From assembly GCA_030622545.1 (NCBI GenBank), contig JAUXGA010000007.1, positions 1 through 64,000 of the forward strand: a stretch of DNA of 64,000 bases, read 5' to 3'. The DNA is from a bacterium. GTDB lineage: Bacteria > Electryoneota > RPQS01 > DYHQ01. Positions within the stretch are counted from its first letter, which is position 1. Each line of letters begins with the position of its first letter. Under the pieces are notes generated by a model. The model was not told where the DNA came from. It did not search any database and saw nothing but the letters and a program-made list of their open reading frames with translations. The translations under genes and the position numbers were made by a program. This document shows positions 17,585 to 26,299 of this stretch, piece by piece.

Positions 17585-18908
17585 GAAAACCTCGCAGTGA
17601 ACGTTGTTGCCATACCTTTTGAAAAACCTGCCGCGCTTCCTCCGTTAAGCTCCCCGGATGAAACCCGACCGGCGCTCCATCGCGAAGCCGAATCTGTCCG
17701 TTCACGATGACGTCTCGCGCGGGAACGTTTCCGAAACCGAAAAGATAATGTCCGAAGTAATTCGATTTATTGAGCAGAGACGGAGGATGATAGGGAAAGA
17801 CAGCGATGTCAGCCGCAGCTCCCGGCGCGATAATTCCCAGCGTTTTTTTCAAATGCCGCCCGGCGATGTCAGGATTATTCACAAAAAGAATCCTGCTCAG
17901 AAGTTCCCATCCAAAACTCGGGTCGCGGGCGCTTGTCGAAAAAGCGCCAAGCGCTGTTTGCGCTTCCGCGGCCAGACTGGCTCCGAAACCGTCATTACCC
18001 AGCGCCAAACGAACTCCCGCCGCTTCGAGGGCTTTTATGTTCGGCAGGCCGACAGCGTTGTTCAAATTGGAGCGCGGATTGATTGCCAACGTAGCTCCCG
18101 ATTCAGCAAGCATTTCAATTTCCGCTGCGCGCAAGTCAATCCCGTGAACGAAAATGGATTTTTCATTCAACAAACCAAAGCGGCGGTAGCGGCGCACAGG
18201 TGATTTTCCCGAAAGCTGCCGGTCGGTTTTCTCTTCGCAGAGATGAACATGCACTCCCACATCGAGCTCTTCGGCGAAATTGGCAACTCGACTTAACGTC
18301 CGGTCTGACAGCGTGAACGAAGCGTGCAAACCGATGAACGGCGCTAAATCAAAGCGCTGAGCTGTCTCTCGAATGAAATGTCGATTCTCGTCGATTGCTG
18401 ATTGTGCAGTTTTCACGCCGCATCGGTCGGAGATTTCGAAACAGGTGGAACCGCGTAGTCCGACATCATTGAAAGCGGAAGCAATCTCATTCAAGCTTCC
18501 GTGGGTAGCACCATAGCTTGCGTGGTGGTCAAAGGCGCAGGTGATGCCCGTGCGCAACAATTCCCACAGATAGAGCTGAGCGGAAAGTCTGACAGCTTGG
18601 AGTGTCAAAGCTCGGTCGAGCGGCCACCATACACGGCGCAATACGTCGAGAAAAGTTCGCGGCAGCGCGCCCAAAGGCGGCATCCCTCGCGCAGGGTACC
18701 CGTAAAAATGTGTATGCAGCAGCACTTGTCCGGGAAAGACGACGCAACCGGACGCATCGATGATTTCCGCGCTGTCTGAGAGCATTTCTCCGTTGTCGGC
18801 TTCCACCCGCGCAATCTTGTCGCCTTCGACAAGCACGCGCCCCGGCGAGAAAATTTGTGGCTTCTTGCCGGGAGAAATTACAAGTCCGTTTCGAATCCAA
18901 ATTGCCAT
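17565..18908 (-). CDS. ssnA: SsnA-like metal-dependent amidohydrolase (guanine deaminase/chlorohydrolase superfamily)
   Basis: A 447-residue TIM-barrel amidohydrolase. The ATG at 18908 (MAIWIRNGLVISPG) is chosen because the promoter and spacer lie just upstream and the longer frame has no family match. Metal motifs are HTHFYG near residue 66, a His in VHVHLCEE, VHGIDL and the Asp of LGNDGFG. Family-specific stretches are WWPLDRAL, CAFDHHAS, and GLRGSTCFEISDR, as in E. coli SsnA (CFETTDR, DHHAS). SsnA proteins occur in gene sets for anaerobic purine use, where hydrolytic deamination or ring opening is suspected. First gene of a five- or six-gene minus-strand operon. Confidence 0.85.
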   Translation of the reverse strand: MAIWIRNGLVISPGKKPQIFSPGRVLVEGDKIARVEADNGEMLSDSAEIIDASGCVVFPGQVLLHTHFYGYPARGMPPLGALPRTFLDVLRRVWWPLDRALTLQAVRLSAQLYLWELLRTGITCAFDHHASYGATHGSLNEIASAFNDVGLRGSTCFEISDRCGVKTAQSAIDENRHFIRETAQRFDLAPFIGLHASFTLSDRTLSRVANFAEELDVGVHVHLCEEKTDRQLSGKSPVRRYRRFGLLNEKSIFVHGIDLRAAEIEMLAESGATLAINPRSNLNNAVGLPNIKALEAAGVRLALGNDGFGASLAAEAQTALGAFSTSARDPSFGWELLSRILFVNNPDIAGRHLKKTLGIIAPGAAADIAVFPYHPPSLLNKSNYFGHYLFGFGNVPARDVIVNGQIRLRDGAPVGFHPGSLTEEARQVFQKVWQQRSLRGFHVRRSV

Positions 18909-18936
18909 GATGCTATCTAATAAAAAGTATCTTTTA

Positions 18937-18965
18937 ATAATACCAAAAAAATCTCTATTTTTCAA
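18937..18965 (-). promoter_or_regulatory. Sigma70-type promoter of the ssnA-ygeW cluster
   Basis: TTGAAA, 17 nt, TATTAT on the minus strand, placed between the ftsK terminator and the ssnA-like ATG. The leader is about 20 nt. No operator-like dyad is obvious. Confidence 0.7.
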
Positions 18966-18972
18966 GAGAAAA

Positions 18973-18992
18973 AAGGCGGCTCGTGCCGCCTT
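18973..18992 (-). terminator. Rho-independent terminator after ftsK
   Basis: A perfect 8-bp stem AAGGCGGC/GCCGCCTT with a 4-nt loop, followed on the minus strand by TTTTCTCTT. It separates the envelope operon from the amidohydrolase operon. Confidence 0.9.
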
Positions 18993-19024
18993 CACAACAA
19001 AAAAAACGGTCAGGTGGGTTATTT

Positions 19025-21274
19025 CTATTCGGCGATATTATCGAAGTAATGTTCATCGACAAGAACAGCGCGCGCTTTAGAGCCGTCGAAGGAGCCGACG
19101 ATGCCCGCCTGTTCGAGCTGGTCGATGAGCCGCGCGGCGCGGCTGTAGCCGACTTTCAAACGACGCTGGAGAATAGACACGGAACCCTGACCGGTGCGCA
19201 CGACGATTTTGGCCGCTTCGAGAAAAAATGGGTCGCGATCTCCATTCAAAACACCCATCTCCACGCCTTCACTATCAGGTTCGAGGGGCAACGTCAGCTT
19301 GGCTTGAGGCGTCGGTTGTTTACGGATGTGGGCAATCATGCGGTCGATTTCCTGCCGGGTGAGAAGCGCTCCCTGAAGCCGCACAGGATTCGGTTCCTCG
19401 GCATGTTGAAACAGCATATCGCCTCTGCCCAAAAGCGTCTCCGCGCCGTTCGTATCAAGAATCGTTCGCGAATCCACTTTCATCGCCACGCGAAAAGCGA
19501 TACGTGCAGGGAAATTCGCTTTGATGACGCCCGTGATGACATCCACCGATGGCCGCTGCGTCGCCAGCACCAGATGAATGCCGACCGCGCGAGCAAGCTG
19601 CGCCAGGCGGGCAATCGGTTCTTCGACTTCCTTGGCTGCTATGAGCATGAGGTCGGCCAGTTCGTCAATCACAACAATTAGATAGGGCAGTCGCTGCACA
19701 CCTTCTTCACTGCTGCGTGCTATTTCCTCGTTGTATTCGTCAATATGGCGTGACCCTTTTTCGACCAGCAAATCATAGCGGCGTTCCATTTCGAGTAATA
19801 CCGAGCGCAGCGCTTTCACGGCTTCGTCAGGCCGCGTCAAAACATATTCATCAAGGTCAGGGCGGTGAGTCAGGTGATGATTGCGCAGCTCATTATAGGG
19901 AGCAAGTTCGAGCTTCTTGGGATCAATCAGGAGGAATTGAACTTCATCAGGCGCGGCGCGAAGCAGAATCGAAGCGATGAGTGTATTGACGCAGACGGAT
20001 TTCCCGGCTCCGGTGGTTCCGGCGATAAGCAGATGCGGCATGCGCGCCAAATCCGTCACGAAAACTTCGCCGGATGTCGTGCGACCCAGAGCGAAGCTGA
20101 GTTTCGAGGACGAATCCTGAAACGCATCCGATTCCACGATTTCCCGGAAAGTGACTGTGGCGGGTTTGGGATTTGCGATTTCGATTCCCACAGCGGCTTC
20201 GCCGGGAATCGGCGCTAAAATCCGCAGACCACGTGCGCGCAGTGCGAGCGCTAAATCATCGGCCAACGCTTCGATGCGGCTGACTTTGACACCGGCGGCG
20301 GGTTCTAAATCATAGCGGGTAATCACGGGTCCGGGATGCACCTGAACCACCCGAGCGGACACACCGAACTGCGCGAGACTTTCCTCTAAGAGCTGAGAAT
20401 TCTCGTCGATTTCCTCTGCGGTTATCGTTATCGAGGAATCCGAATCGGGAGCATTGAAAAGCTCGGTGGGAGGATATACATAACCCGCGAGGCTTGGACT
20501 GGACTGTTCCGGAAACGGCTCTGAGTTTTCAGCAGTGTTTTTTTTACGCGCCGTACGTTTTTTTTCTTTCTTTCGAGCGAGCTTTTCGGGAGGAAGTTCT
20601 TTAGCGGCCTTTACCTTTTTTTTTAGTTTGGGAACTTTCGGAACCTTTACCCGGAGATTGGTCACACTGTCCGCTGCGGTGTCCAGTCCGCTCTGAAACC
20701 ATTGTGCAAAGCGCGCCACCGACAACGTGAGTCCCGCAAGAAAGAGAACGACGAGGACAATCGCCAGACCTGTGCCACCCAGCCAATAGCTGCCGGTTGC
20801 TGACATCCAGAGACCGAAGAGACCGGCAATATCGCCGTAGTCGGCTTGAGTCCAACCCGGCCAGAGCGAACAGGCGAGTCCGAATGCGGTGCTCACCCAG
20901 AGCGTGAGCAACGTTACCCAAAGTGTTATCCATAGAGGACGCTGCCAGTCGCTTCGCAGCAGCAGTGTCCATCCCCAAACGCCCAAGAGAACAACAAATC
21001 CAAAGGCTGCCCAGCGACCGACGAGCATCGGCCCAAGTGCCCACGCAAACCAAGCGCCGATGCCGCCAATCCAATTTGAAATCGGCCGGTCAACAGGTCC
21101 CATCGGCCAGTCCGCAGGATCATAGCTTATCAACGCCAGCAAAATCAGCAGCGCCAGCGCCAGTAGAAAAAGCCCGACTACCAGCGACGTTGCGGAGGGT
21201 TTATCCATTCTTGGAGAGACTTGTCTTGATTTCGAATGTATGGGTTTGGCCATCATAGATTTAAGCTTATCCAC
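19025..21274 (-). CDS. ftsK: FtsK/SpoIIIE-family DNA translocase
   Basis: A septal DNA pump that moves chromosome termini apart at division. About 749 residues with four N-terminal membrane segments (for example VVGLFLLALALLILLALI), a basic linker rich in Lys/Arg, and the motor domain with Walker A GTTGAGKSVCVN and Walker B LIVVIDELADLM. The C-terminal winged-helix gamma domain (QGSVSILQRRLKVGYSRAAR) reads KOPS-like sites. The start is uncertain: the first frame begins with GTG, ATGs follow at 21256/21253 and 21208, and none has a good Shine-Dalgarno. It is the last gene of the lpxH-PBP-coiled-coil-ftsK run. Confidence 0.93.
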   Translation of the reverse strand: MDKLKSMMAKPIHSKSRQVSPRMDKPSATSLVVGLFLLALALLILLALISYDPADWPMGPVDRPISNWIGGIGAWFAWALGPMLVGRWAAFGFVVLLGVWGWTLLLRSDWQRPLWITLWVTLLTLWVSTAFGLACSLWPGWTQADYGDIAGLFGLWMSATGSYWLGGTGLAIVLVVLFLAGLTLSVARFAQWFQSGLDTAADSVTNLRVKVPKVPKLKKKVKAAKELPPEKLARKKEKKRTARKKNTAENSEPFPEQSSPSLAGYVYPPTELFNAPDSDSSITITAEEIDENSQLLEESLAQFGVSARVVQVHPGPVITRYDLEPAAGVKVSRIEALADDLALALRARGLRILAPIPGEAAVGIEIANPKPATVTFREIVESDAFQDSSSKLSFALGRTTSGEVFVTDLARMPHLLIAGTTGAGKSVCVNTLIASILLRAAPDEVQFLLIDPKKLELAPYNELRNHHLTHRPDLDEYVLTRPDEAVKALRSVLLEMERRYDLLVEKGSRHIDEYNEEIARSSEEGVQRLPYLIVVIDELADLMLIAAKEVEEPIARLAQLARAVGIHLVLATQRPSVDVITGVIKANFPARIAFRVAMKVDSRTILDTNGAETLLGRGDMLFQHAEEPNPVRLQGALLTRQEIDRMIAHIRKQPTPQAKLTLPLEPDSEGVEMGVLNGDRDPFFLEAAKIVVRTGQGSVSILQRRLKVGYSRAARLIDQLEQAGIVGSFDGSKARAVLVDEHYFDNIAE

Positions 21275-21280
21275 GTTGTA

Positions 21281-21310
21281 CCGGGCACGCGGGACGCATG
21301 CCGCGGCGAG
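21281..21310. repeat. Interspersed repeat, family B (copy 1)
   Basis: CCGGGCACGC, seven variable bases, then ATGCCGCGGCGAG. The same 10-nt and 13-nt blocks at the same spacing occur at 53156-53185. Intergenic, directly upstream of ftsK. Confidence 0.5.
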
Positions 21311-21318
21311 TTATGTAT

Positions 21319-21337
21319 CCGCGACCGGAGGTCGCGG
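21319..21337. repeat. GC-rich hairpin upstream of ftsK
   Basis: A perfect 8-bp inverted repeat CCGCGACC-GGA-GGTCGCGG in the 91-nt gap between the coiled-coil gene and ftsK. It has no U-run, so it is more likely part of the interspersed repeat or an mRNA structure than a terminator. Confidence 0.45.
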
Positions 21338-21365
21338 GTAGTAACTTTAAAAAATCACGCCGCGC

Positions 21366-22541
21366 TCAATTCACGGCAACGGCGATTTTTGCAAATTGGA
21401 AACGGTTGGGTTTCAAAAGCACTAACTTACCTGATTTTTTATCCGGCGCAATTTCTATCCGGTAATCCGTGCCTTCGATGAAGTAACGCGGAAAAACGAG
21501 CGCCTTCGAAATCTTTGTAAGGCCGGCTTCTCCCGATAGAAAAATAATTTCCCGAGTCTGGCGCAAATCAGCCGACTTCGTGTTCGTCATCTTGTCGAGT
21601 TCAGCCGTCCGCCATTTCCCCAGAGCGCGTTTGCGAAGTACGCCTTGTTTCTGGAAATTCGAAAAGGTGCCGACACGATAAATCACCGAGTTCAGTTGAC
21701 TGGCGAGCTCCACATTCTCTTCGGAGAGCTTATTTAATTGCTTCAGCGCTTCCGTCCGCTCCAGGTCAAGTTTTTCGACCTGCTGCTGCAGTTCGGCTCG
21801 CCGTGCTTCAAGATCCGCCACCTCTTCTCGAGCGCGATCCCGCGCTGCCGTGAGCGTGCGGCGTTCCCGGTCAATCTTCCGTTTGGTTATGCGCATAAGC
21901 TCATTCGGGCTGGTCTTCGCAGAGCCTTGCGTCACAAACGTTCCGAAGACACTTTCCCCCCAGTAATTCCAGATTTCAAAACCCGGCAGCAACTCCGGAA
22001 AGAGCGCTTCTCGCTCGATAAGCCGCAACGCTTCTTCCTCCTCGATGCCGATTTCTCCACTCAGGAAATTCATAGCGACCTGAAAATGAGTCTCGCCTTT
22101 CTGGACGACATACGGAGGCCGGAGTCGTCCCCGGATTTCCTGCATTTCCTGACTGATTTCCGTCACTTCCTGAGTGAGGTCGATGACTTCCTGCAGAAGA
22201 GAGCGATAGGACATGTCCTTTTCCTGGGCAATACGTCTCGCCAGAACTTCCGCCTGCTCGGGTGTCATACCAAATCTGCCGAGGCCGGTCGTATCGATGG
22301 CTTCGTCAGGATGCGCTTCGTTGTAACGGCGTACTAAACCACCTATTCTGTCTTCCCTTGATGCAATCTGGTTGTTCAACTTATCAATCTTCTGCACGAG
22401 TTGCTGAAAATTCTGCATGCCTTCCGGAGTCCGGCGCGATGTAAAATGAAGCAGAAGCACCACGCCGATAACCACTACCACCACAATAGCGACAATGATG
22501 GCGATACCGCCACGTTGTCTGGAGCGCTTATTGGGAATCAT
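21366..22541 (-). CDS. Membrane-anchored coiled-coil protein with a LysM-like segment
   Basis: A 391-residue protein not assigned to a named family. Residues ~12-32 are one strong transmembrane helix (IAIIVAIVVVVVIGVVLLL) after a basic N-terminus, so most of the protein should be periplasmic. Coiled-coil stretches lie at about 40-150 and 215-290. Between them YVVQKGETHFQVAMNFL followed by LLPGFEIWNYW resembles a peptidoglycan-binding LysM motif. It lies 13 nt downstream of the PBP1A gene in the same operon, which fits a role in cell-wall assembly or division. A divisome scaffold is a guess. Confidence 0.6.
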   Translation of the reverse strand: MIPNKRSRQRGGIAIIVAIVVVVVIGVVLLLHFTSRRTPEGMQNFQQLVQKIDKLNNQIASREDRIGGLVRRYNEAHPDEAIDTTGLGRFGMTPEQAEVLARRIAQEKDMSYRSLLQEVIDLTQEVTEISQEMQEIRGRLRPPYVVQKGETHFQVAMNFLSGEIGIEEEEALRLIEREALFPELLPGFEIWNYWGESVFGTFVTQGSAKTSPNELMRITKRKIDRERRTLTAARDRAREEVADLEARRAELQQQVEKLDLERTEALKQLNKLSEENVELASQLNSVIYRVGTFSNFQKQGVLRKRALGKWRTAELDKMTNTKSADLRQTREIIFLSGEAGLTKISKALVFPRYFIEGTDYRIEIAPDKKSGKLVLLKPNRFQFAKIAVAVN

Positions 22542-22554
22542 AATTCCTCCCAGA

Positions 22555-24708
22555 TTATAGAATGCTCGGCCACTTTCTATCGGGCAGCGTTGAGCCGATA
22601 TGCAGTGGACAAAATTCTTCCAAAGGGTACTTTCGATTGAAATATTCTATGTAAACATCCGGACAACCTTCGCGAGCCAGCTTTCCACTTTCACGACATA
22701 CCTTAGCTGTGACAATCCCGTCCGGCGGAACAAACGGTTTATCCATGTAGCCCATCGTATCATAAGCCATTTTCACAAATCTCGCCCAGATGGGCAGCGC
22801 CGCATGCGCCCCCTCCTGATCTTCTCCGAGGGTTTTAGACGGATCGTCCAAACCCACCCACACCGCCACGGCAAGATGAGGCGTAAACCCCACAAACCAT
22901 GCGTCGGTAAAATCATCAGTCGTGCCGGTTTTCCCGGCGGCAGTTGAATCAAAATGAAATCTCGTCCGCAAACCAATCCCCGTACCCCCAAACTCTGTCA
23001 CGGATTCCAAAAGACTGGTCATCAGAAAAGCGGTCTCCTCCGAGAGCACCGCGGAGCGCTGGGGGGAGTATTCGGCGATGGTCTGGCCAAACTCATCGAG
23101 AATTCGCGTAATATACATCGGCCTTGCCAGAACTCCGCCGGTTTGAAACACACCATAAGCGCTGACCAATTCCAGAGGAATCATCCCGGATGTTCCCAGC
23201 GCCAGAGCGTCCACCGCATCAATCCGAGTCGTGACTCCGAGACGACGCGCCATCAGGACGACATCCTTCGGTGTCGTGTAATCTCGCAGGAGCCGGACAC
23301 TGACGAGATTCAGGGATTTCTTCAGCGCTTTACGCAGACTTACATCGCCCCCGACCGACGAATCAAAATTCTGCGGAGCCCATATCTCTCCATTAAACAA
23401 CTCGACCACCACGGGCTCGTTCGGGACACGTACGGAAAGCGGCAATCCTTTATCAACAAGCTCGGCAAAAAGGATAGGCTTGAAAGCAGACCCCGGCTGA
23501 CGAACCATTTGCGTGGCTCGGTTCCATTTCGTCAGAGCAAAATCCCGGCCTCCCACCATCGCCAGAATCCCTCCCGTCGCGGGATCAATCGCAATTAAAG
23601 CTACCTGCACTTCCATTTCCGCTTGAAGAAGCGAATCGACCAGCTCCTTGTTCCGGGCGAGTTTCCGGAGCTGGGAAGATGTGGCATCCGGATGCAATTC
23701 TCGCAGCAAATCATACAGCTCAGAGCGAGGATAAGCCTTGCTCACTTGTCGCTGTAGCTCAGGCATCCATTCCGCGACCGCCGAATCAGCGCAAGCCTGC
23801 AAGCGCGCATCGAGTGTCGTTTCAATCGTCAGGCCATCATGATACGGATCAAATCCCAAATCGGCGGCTTTTCGACTTAATATCTGGCGCACATTCTCGG
23901 TGAAATACGGAGCGATGCCCTCGCCGGCTTCTTCCGTTTCCGGCGGGAGCAATTCAAGCTCGCTTGCTATGGTTTCCCGGTAAACCGCTTCATTGATGTA
24001 GCCTAACTTCCGCATGCGCCACAACACAAGATTGCGGCGTTTCTTTGCCCGTTCGGGATGCCGCAGCGGATCATACCCGGAAGGCGAACGCGGCAGACCG
24101 GCGATGAGCGCGGCTTGTGTCAGTGTGAGCTGTGCCGGTGATGTGGAAAAAAATATCTTCGCGGCTGCACCGACACCATAAGCCCCATGACCGAAATAGC
24201 TCTGCGTCAGGTACATCTCGAGGATTTCATCCTTCGAGTAGTGGCGTTCGATTAGAATCGCGGTCAGTTGCTCGCGCAGTTTGCGGACAATCGTTCGCTC
24301 GCGGGAGAGGTAGAGCATGCGAGCTAACTGTTGTGTAATAGTTGACGCTCCGCGCGGGCGAAACCGGAATTTCGCAACATCCTTCACCAGAACAGCGGCC
24401 AAAGCTTCCGGACGAATTCCCCAGTGGTAATAGAATTTATGATCCTCGATGGCGAGCAGTGCGCGAACCATCACCGGAGATATGTCCGCGAGCGGCGCAT
24501 AGAAACGGCGCTGCGTATAGAGTTCTTTAATGACCTCGCCGTTGCGGTCTAAGATGCGCGTGGACAGCTTGGGATCATAGCTTTCCAATTGCTCGAGGGA
24601 GGGCATTTCCGAAAGCAGGAAACGATAATAACGGATTCCCCCCGCGAGAATCAGCAATCCAATTCCCACGCTAATTGAAATAACAAACCAGCGTTTCTTT
24701 TTCGCCAT
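22555..24708 (-). CDS. mrcA: Class A penicillin-binding protein (PBP1A type)
   Basis: A bifunctional peptidoglycan polymerase of 717 residues anchored by one N-terminal helix (ISVGIGLLILAGGI). The glycosyltransferase domain has the catalytic EDHKFYYHWG and RGASTITQQLARM motifs. The transpeptidase domain has SxxK in PGSAFKPI and KTGT in GKTGTTDDFTDAWF, and is preceded by a long OB-like insert (about 250-340). It begins 3 nt after the lpxH stop and is followed after 13 nt by the coiled-coil gene, so it is tightly co-transcribed. Confidence 0.95.
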   Translation of the reverse strand: MAKKKRWFVISISVGIGLLILAGGIRYYRFLLSEMPSLEQLESYDPKLSTRILDRNGEVIKELYTQRRFYAPLADISPVMVRALLAIEDHKFYYHWGIRPEALAAVLVKDVAKFRFRPRGASTITQQLARMLYLSRERTIVRKLREQLTAILIERHYSKDEILEMYLTQSYFGHGAYGVGAAAKIFFSTSPAQLTLTQAALIAGLPRSPSGYDPLRHPERAKKRRNLVLWRMRKLGYINEAVYRETIASELELLPPETEEAGEGIAPYFTENVRQILSRKAADLGFDPYHDGLTIETTLDARLQACADSAVAEWMPELQRQVSKAYPRSELYDLLRELHPDATSSQLRKLARNKELVDSLLQAEMEVQVALIAIDPATGGILAMVGGRDFALTKWNRATQMVRQPGSAFKPILFAELVDKGLPLSVRVPNEPVVVELFNGEIWAPQNFDSSVGGDVSLRKALKKSLNLVSVRLLRDYTTPKDVVLMARRLGVTTRIDAVDALALGTSGMIPLELVSAYGVFQTGGVLARPMYITRILDEFGQTIAEYSPQRSAVLSEETAFLMTSLLESVTEFGGTGIGLRTRFHFDSTAAGKTGTTDDFTDAWFVGFTPHLAVAVWVGLDDPSKTLGEDQEGAHAALPIWARFVKMAYDTMGYMDKPFVPPDGIVTAKVCRESGKLAREGCPDVYIEYFNRKYPLEEFCPLHIGSTLPDRKWPSIL

Positions 24709-24711
24709 ACG

Positions 24712-25485
24712 TTAATTCGATGCCTTCTGTGCGCTTTCGGAATCCCGCCAATGGTGCAATGTCAATCGCTCGCCGTTATGAACCGCATAGCTGAAATGTT
24801 CAATCCAGTCTCCGAGATTGACGTAGATTCCTTCAGGAAGTTCGAGAAACCGCGGATGATGACTATGCCCCAACACGACCGCTTGAAATCCGCGGGCAAA
24901 ACGGCCTCGTGCGAACGCTTCATATTCGTCTTCATCATCTTCGAGGTAGCGCTCGTTCGTGCGGCTTTCCTTACTGGTTACACGAGCCAGAGCCATCCCA
25001 AGGTCCGGATGCAGCCACGAAAACAGCCGCTGGTTGATGCGACTTCGCAAAACACGTTTCAGAAACCGGTAGCCGCTGTCCCGGCCGAGAATTCCATCAC
25101 CGTGATAGACATAGATTTTCTGCTCACCGATCTGAAATTCGGCGTCATCTCTATGAGTCACCATCCCGATTTCGCTCTCCAGGAAACCCTGCAAGCGAAA
25201 ATCGTGATTACCCGGTAAATAATGAACCGCAAGCCCGGCGTGTGTCAACTCTCGAAAACGGCAAAGCAAATGAAAATGTTCCTTTGGAATAACCGAAGCC
25301 CATTCATACCAGAAATCGAAAATATCCCCCACGAGGACAAGCGAGCGAGCGCGAGCCTCAATTCCCTGAAGAAAGGCATGTAATTTCAGAAGTTTAGCTG
25401 CCTCTTCCTCTGGAGTTGCCGCGCCGAGATGGGCATCTGACAGGAAATATACCGGCGAATCCAATCTAATCAAAAACCACTCCAA
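24712..25485 (-). CDS. lpxH: UDP-2,3-diacylglucosamine diphosphatase (lipid A synthesis)
   Basis: A calcineurin-fold enzyme making lipid X, about 257 residues. All metal-binding motifs are present: SDAHLG, GDIFDFW, LPGNHD, YHGDG and LGHSHHP. The frame can open at a TTG at 25485; a second TTG at 25473 is preceded by GGAG with 6-nt spacing and is an equally good start (MIRLDSPVYFLSD). Its presence implies lipid A and a Gram-negative outer membrane. First gene of the envelope operon. Confidence 0.9.
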   Translation of the reverse strand: MEWFLIRLDSPVYFLSDAHLGAATPEEEAAKLLKLHAFLQGIEARARSLVLVGDIFDFWYEWASVIPKEHFHLLCRFRELTHAGLAVHYLPGNHDFRLQGFLESEIGMVTHRDDAEFQIGEQKIYVYHGDGILGRDSGYRFLKRVLRSRINQRLFSWLHPDLGMALARVTSKESRTNERYLEDDEDEYEAFARGRFARGFQAVVLGHSHHPRFLELPEGIYVNLGDWIEHFSYAVHNGERLTLHHWRDSESAQKASN

Positions 25486-25500
25486 AATGCTATGAACATA

Positions 25501-25529
25501 AATATACCGACTTTCATAGCCAAATGCAA
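25501..25529 (-). promoter_or_regulatory. Promoter of the lpxH-PBP1A-ftsK operon
   Basis: TTGCAT, 17 nt, TATATT on the minus strand, just upstream of lpxH. Confidence 0.6.
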
Positions 25530-25568
25530 TGAATTTTATAAATCCTTGCCATCAAACCCTGTTTTTGC

Positions 25569-25597
25569 TTGACAAAGAACCGCTGTGTGCTTACCTT
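25569..25597 (+). promoter_or_regulatory. Possible promoter of the small membrane-protein gene
   Basis: A perfect TTGACA with a weak -10 (TACCTT) after 17 nt. It would give a ~145-nt leader that contains repeat 25632-25663. The -10 match is poor. Confidence 0.35.
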
Positions 25598-25631
25598 ATA
25601 GACAGCCATCACCGAGCCGGAGCTGATTTTC

Positions 25632-25663
25632 TCGCCGAGGCGTATCTCCAGATGCACCCGGAA
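25632..25663. repeat. Interspersed palindromic repeat, family C (copy 2)
   Basis: TCGCCGAGGC...CCCGGAA, ungapped 25/32 match to 16255-16286, in the leader region of the small membrane-protein gene. Confidence 0.5.
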
Positions 25664-25747
25664 AAAACGTCAAACAGCAAGTAAGCCTATATCCTTAAAA
25701 CACATTAGCCTACACACTAAACAACAGCCCTAACCCTTTTATTTTCA

Positions 25748-26131
25748 ATGAATAAACATTCCTGGCGCGTCTTCTGGTTATCTTACAGAAAACCGATTAT
25801 TGTCTGGTCGCTGATTCTCATTTTCATAATTCTGGGAATGATTATCGGTGTTCAGGGCCGTGTTATTGCGGTTGCGGTCACCCTTTTCGGTCTGCTGACG
25901 CAGGCGTTCACCGGCCTTTTAGCATTGATAGCACTGATTCCGTGGATTGGGCCTCTGATTGCCAAAGCGCTATCCATCCCCCTTATCTGGTTGATGAATG
26001 CGTTAGGGTATTTCTCGGCGGTTGTGCTGGTGCGGCGGGGATATTCGAAGGATGTGTTGAATACACGGGTGGTGACAATTACGCTAATTGTGGGAATGGT
26101 TATCGGGTATATTCTGGGCAAACTTGTGTAG
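25748..26131 (+). CDS. Small integral membrane protein, unknown function
   Basis: 127 residues, almost entirely hydrophobic. Three or four helices are visible (about 17-34, 37-66, 72-92, 105-126) with a basic N-terminus (MNKHSWRVFW) and a cytosolic-looking loop VRRGYSKDVLN. I do not recognise a family. It stands alone between the divergent lpxH operon and the T9SS-exported protein. Confidence 0.6.
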   Translation: MNKHSWRVFWLSYRKPIIVWSLILIFIILGMIIGVQGRVIAVAVTLFGLLTQAFTGLLALIALIPWIGPLIAKALSIPLIWLMNALGYFSAVVLVRRGYSKDVLNTRVVTITLIVGMVIGYILGKLV

Positions 26132-26181
26132 GATTCGATGAACTTTCTGAGATTATCAAGAGATAAAGGAGACTTTTAGAC

Positions 26182-26210
26182 TTGACTCTCTATATGGAAT
26201 TTGTTATCTT
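26182..26210 (+). promoter_or_regulatory. Promoter of the T9SS-exported protein gene
   Basis: TTGACT, 17 nt, TATCTT. The leader of ~82 nt carries a hairpin AGTCCG...CGGACT (26235-26263), which may stabilise the message. Confidence 0.6.
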
Positions 26211-26299
26211 GCAAACTTCAATGAGGAAGGAATAAGTCCGGCTGCGGAAACCTAATTCGGACTGGAATTTGATTCATTAAATAATTTTGGAGGTTGCAG

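Noticed and set aside
18983-19681. 232-codon frame antisense to ftsK
   Set aside because: The minus-strand FtsK motor and gamma-domain motifs cover it fully; codon use is that of a reverse-complement shadow.
25598-25747. Possible riboswitch or small RNA in the leader before the small membrane protein
   Set aside because: The only structure is the family C repeat; no known riboswitch core was recognised.
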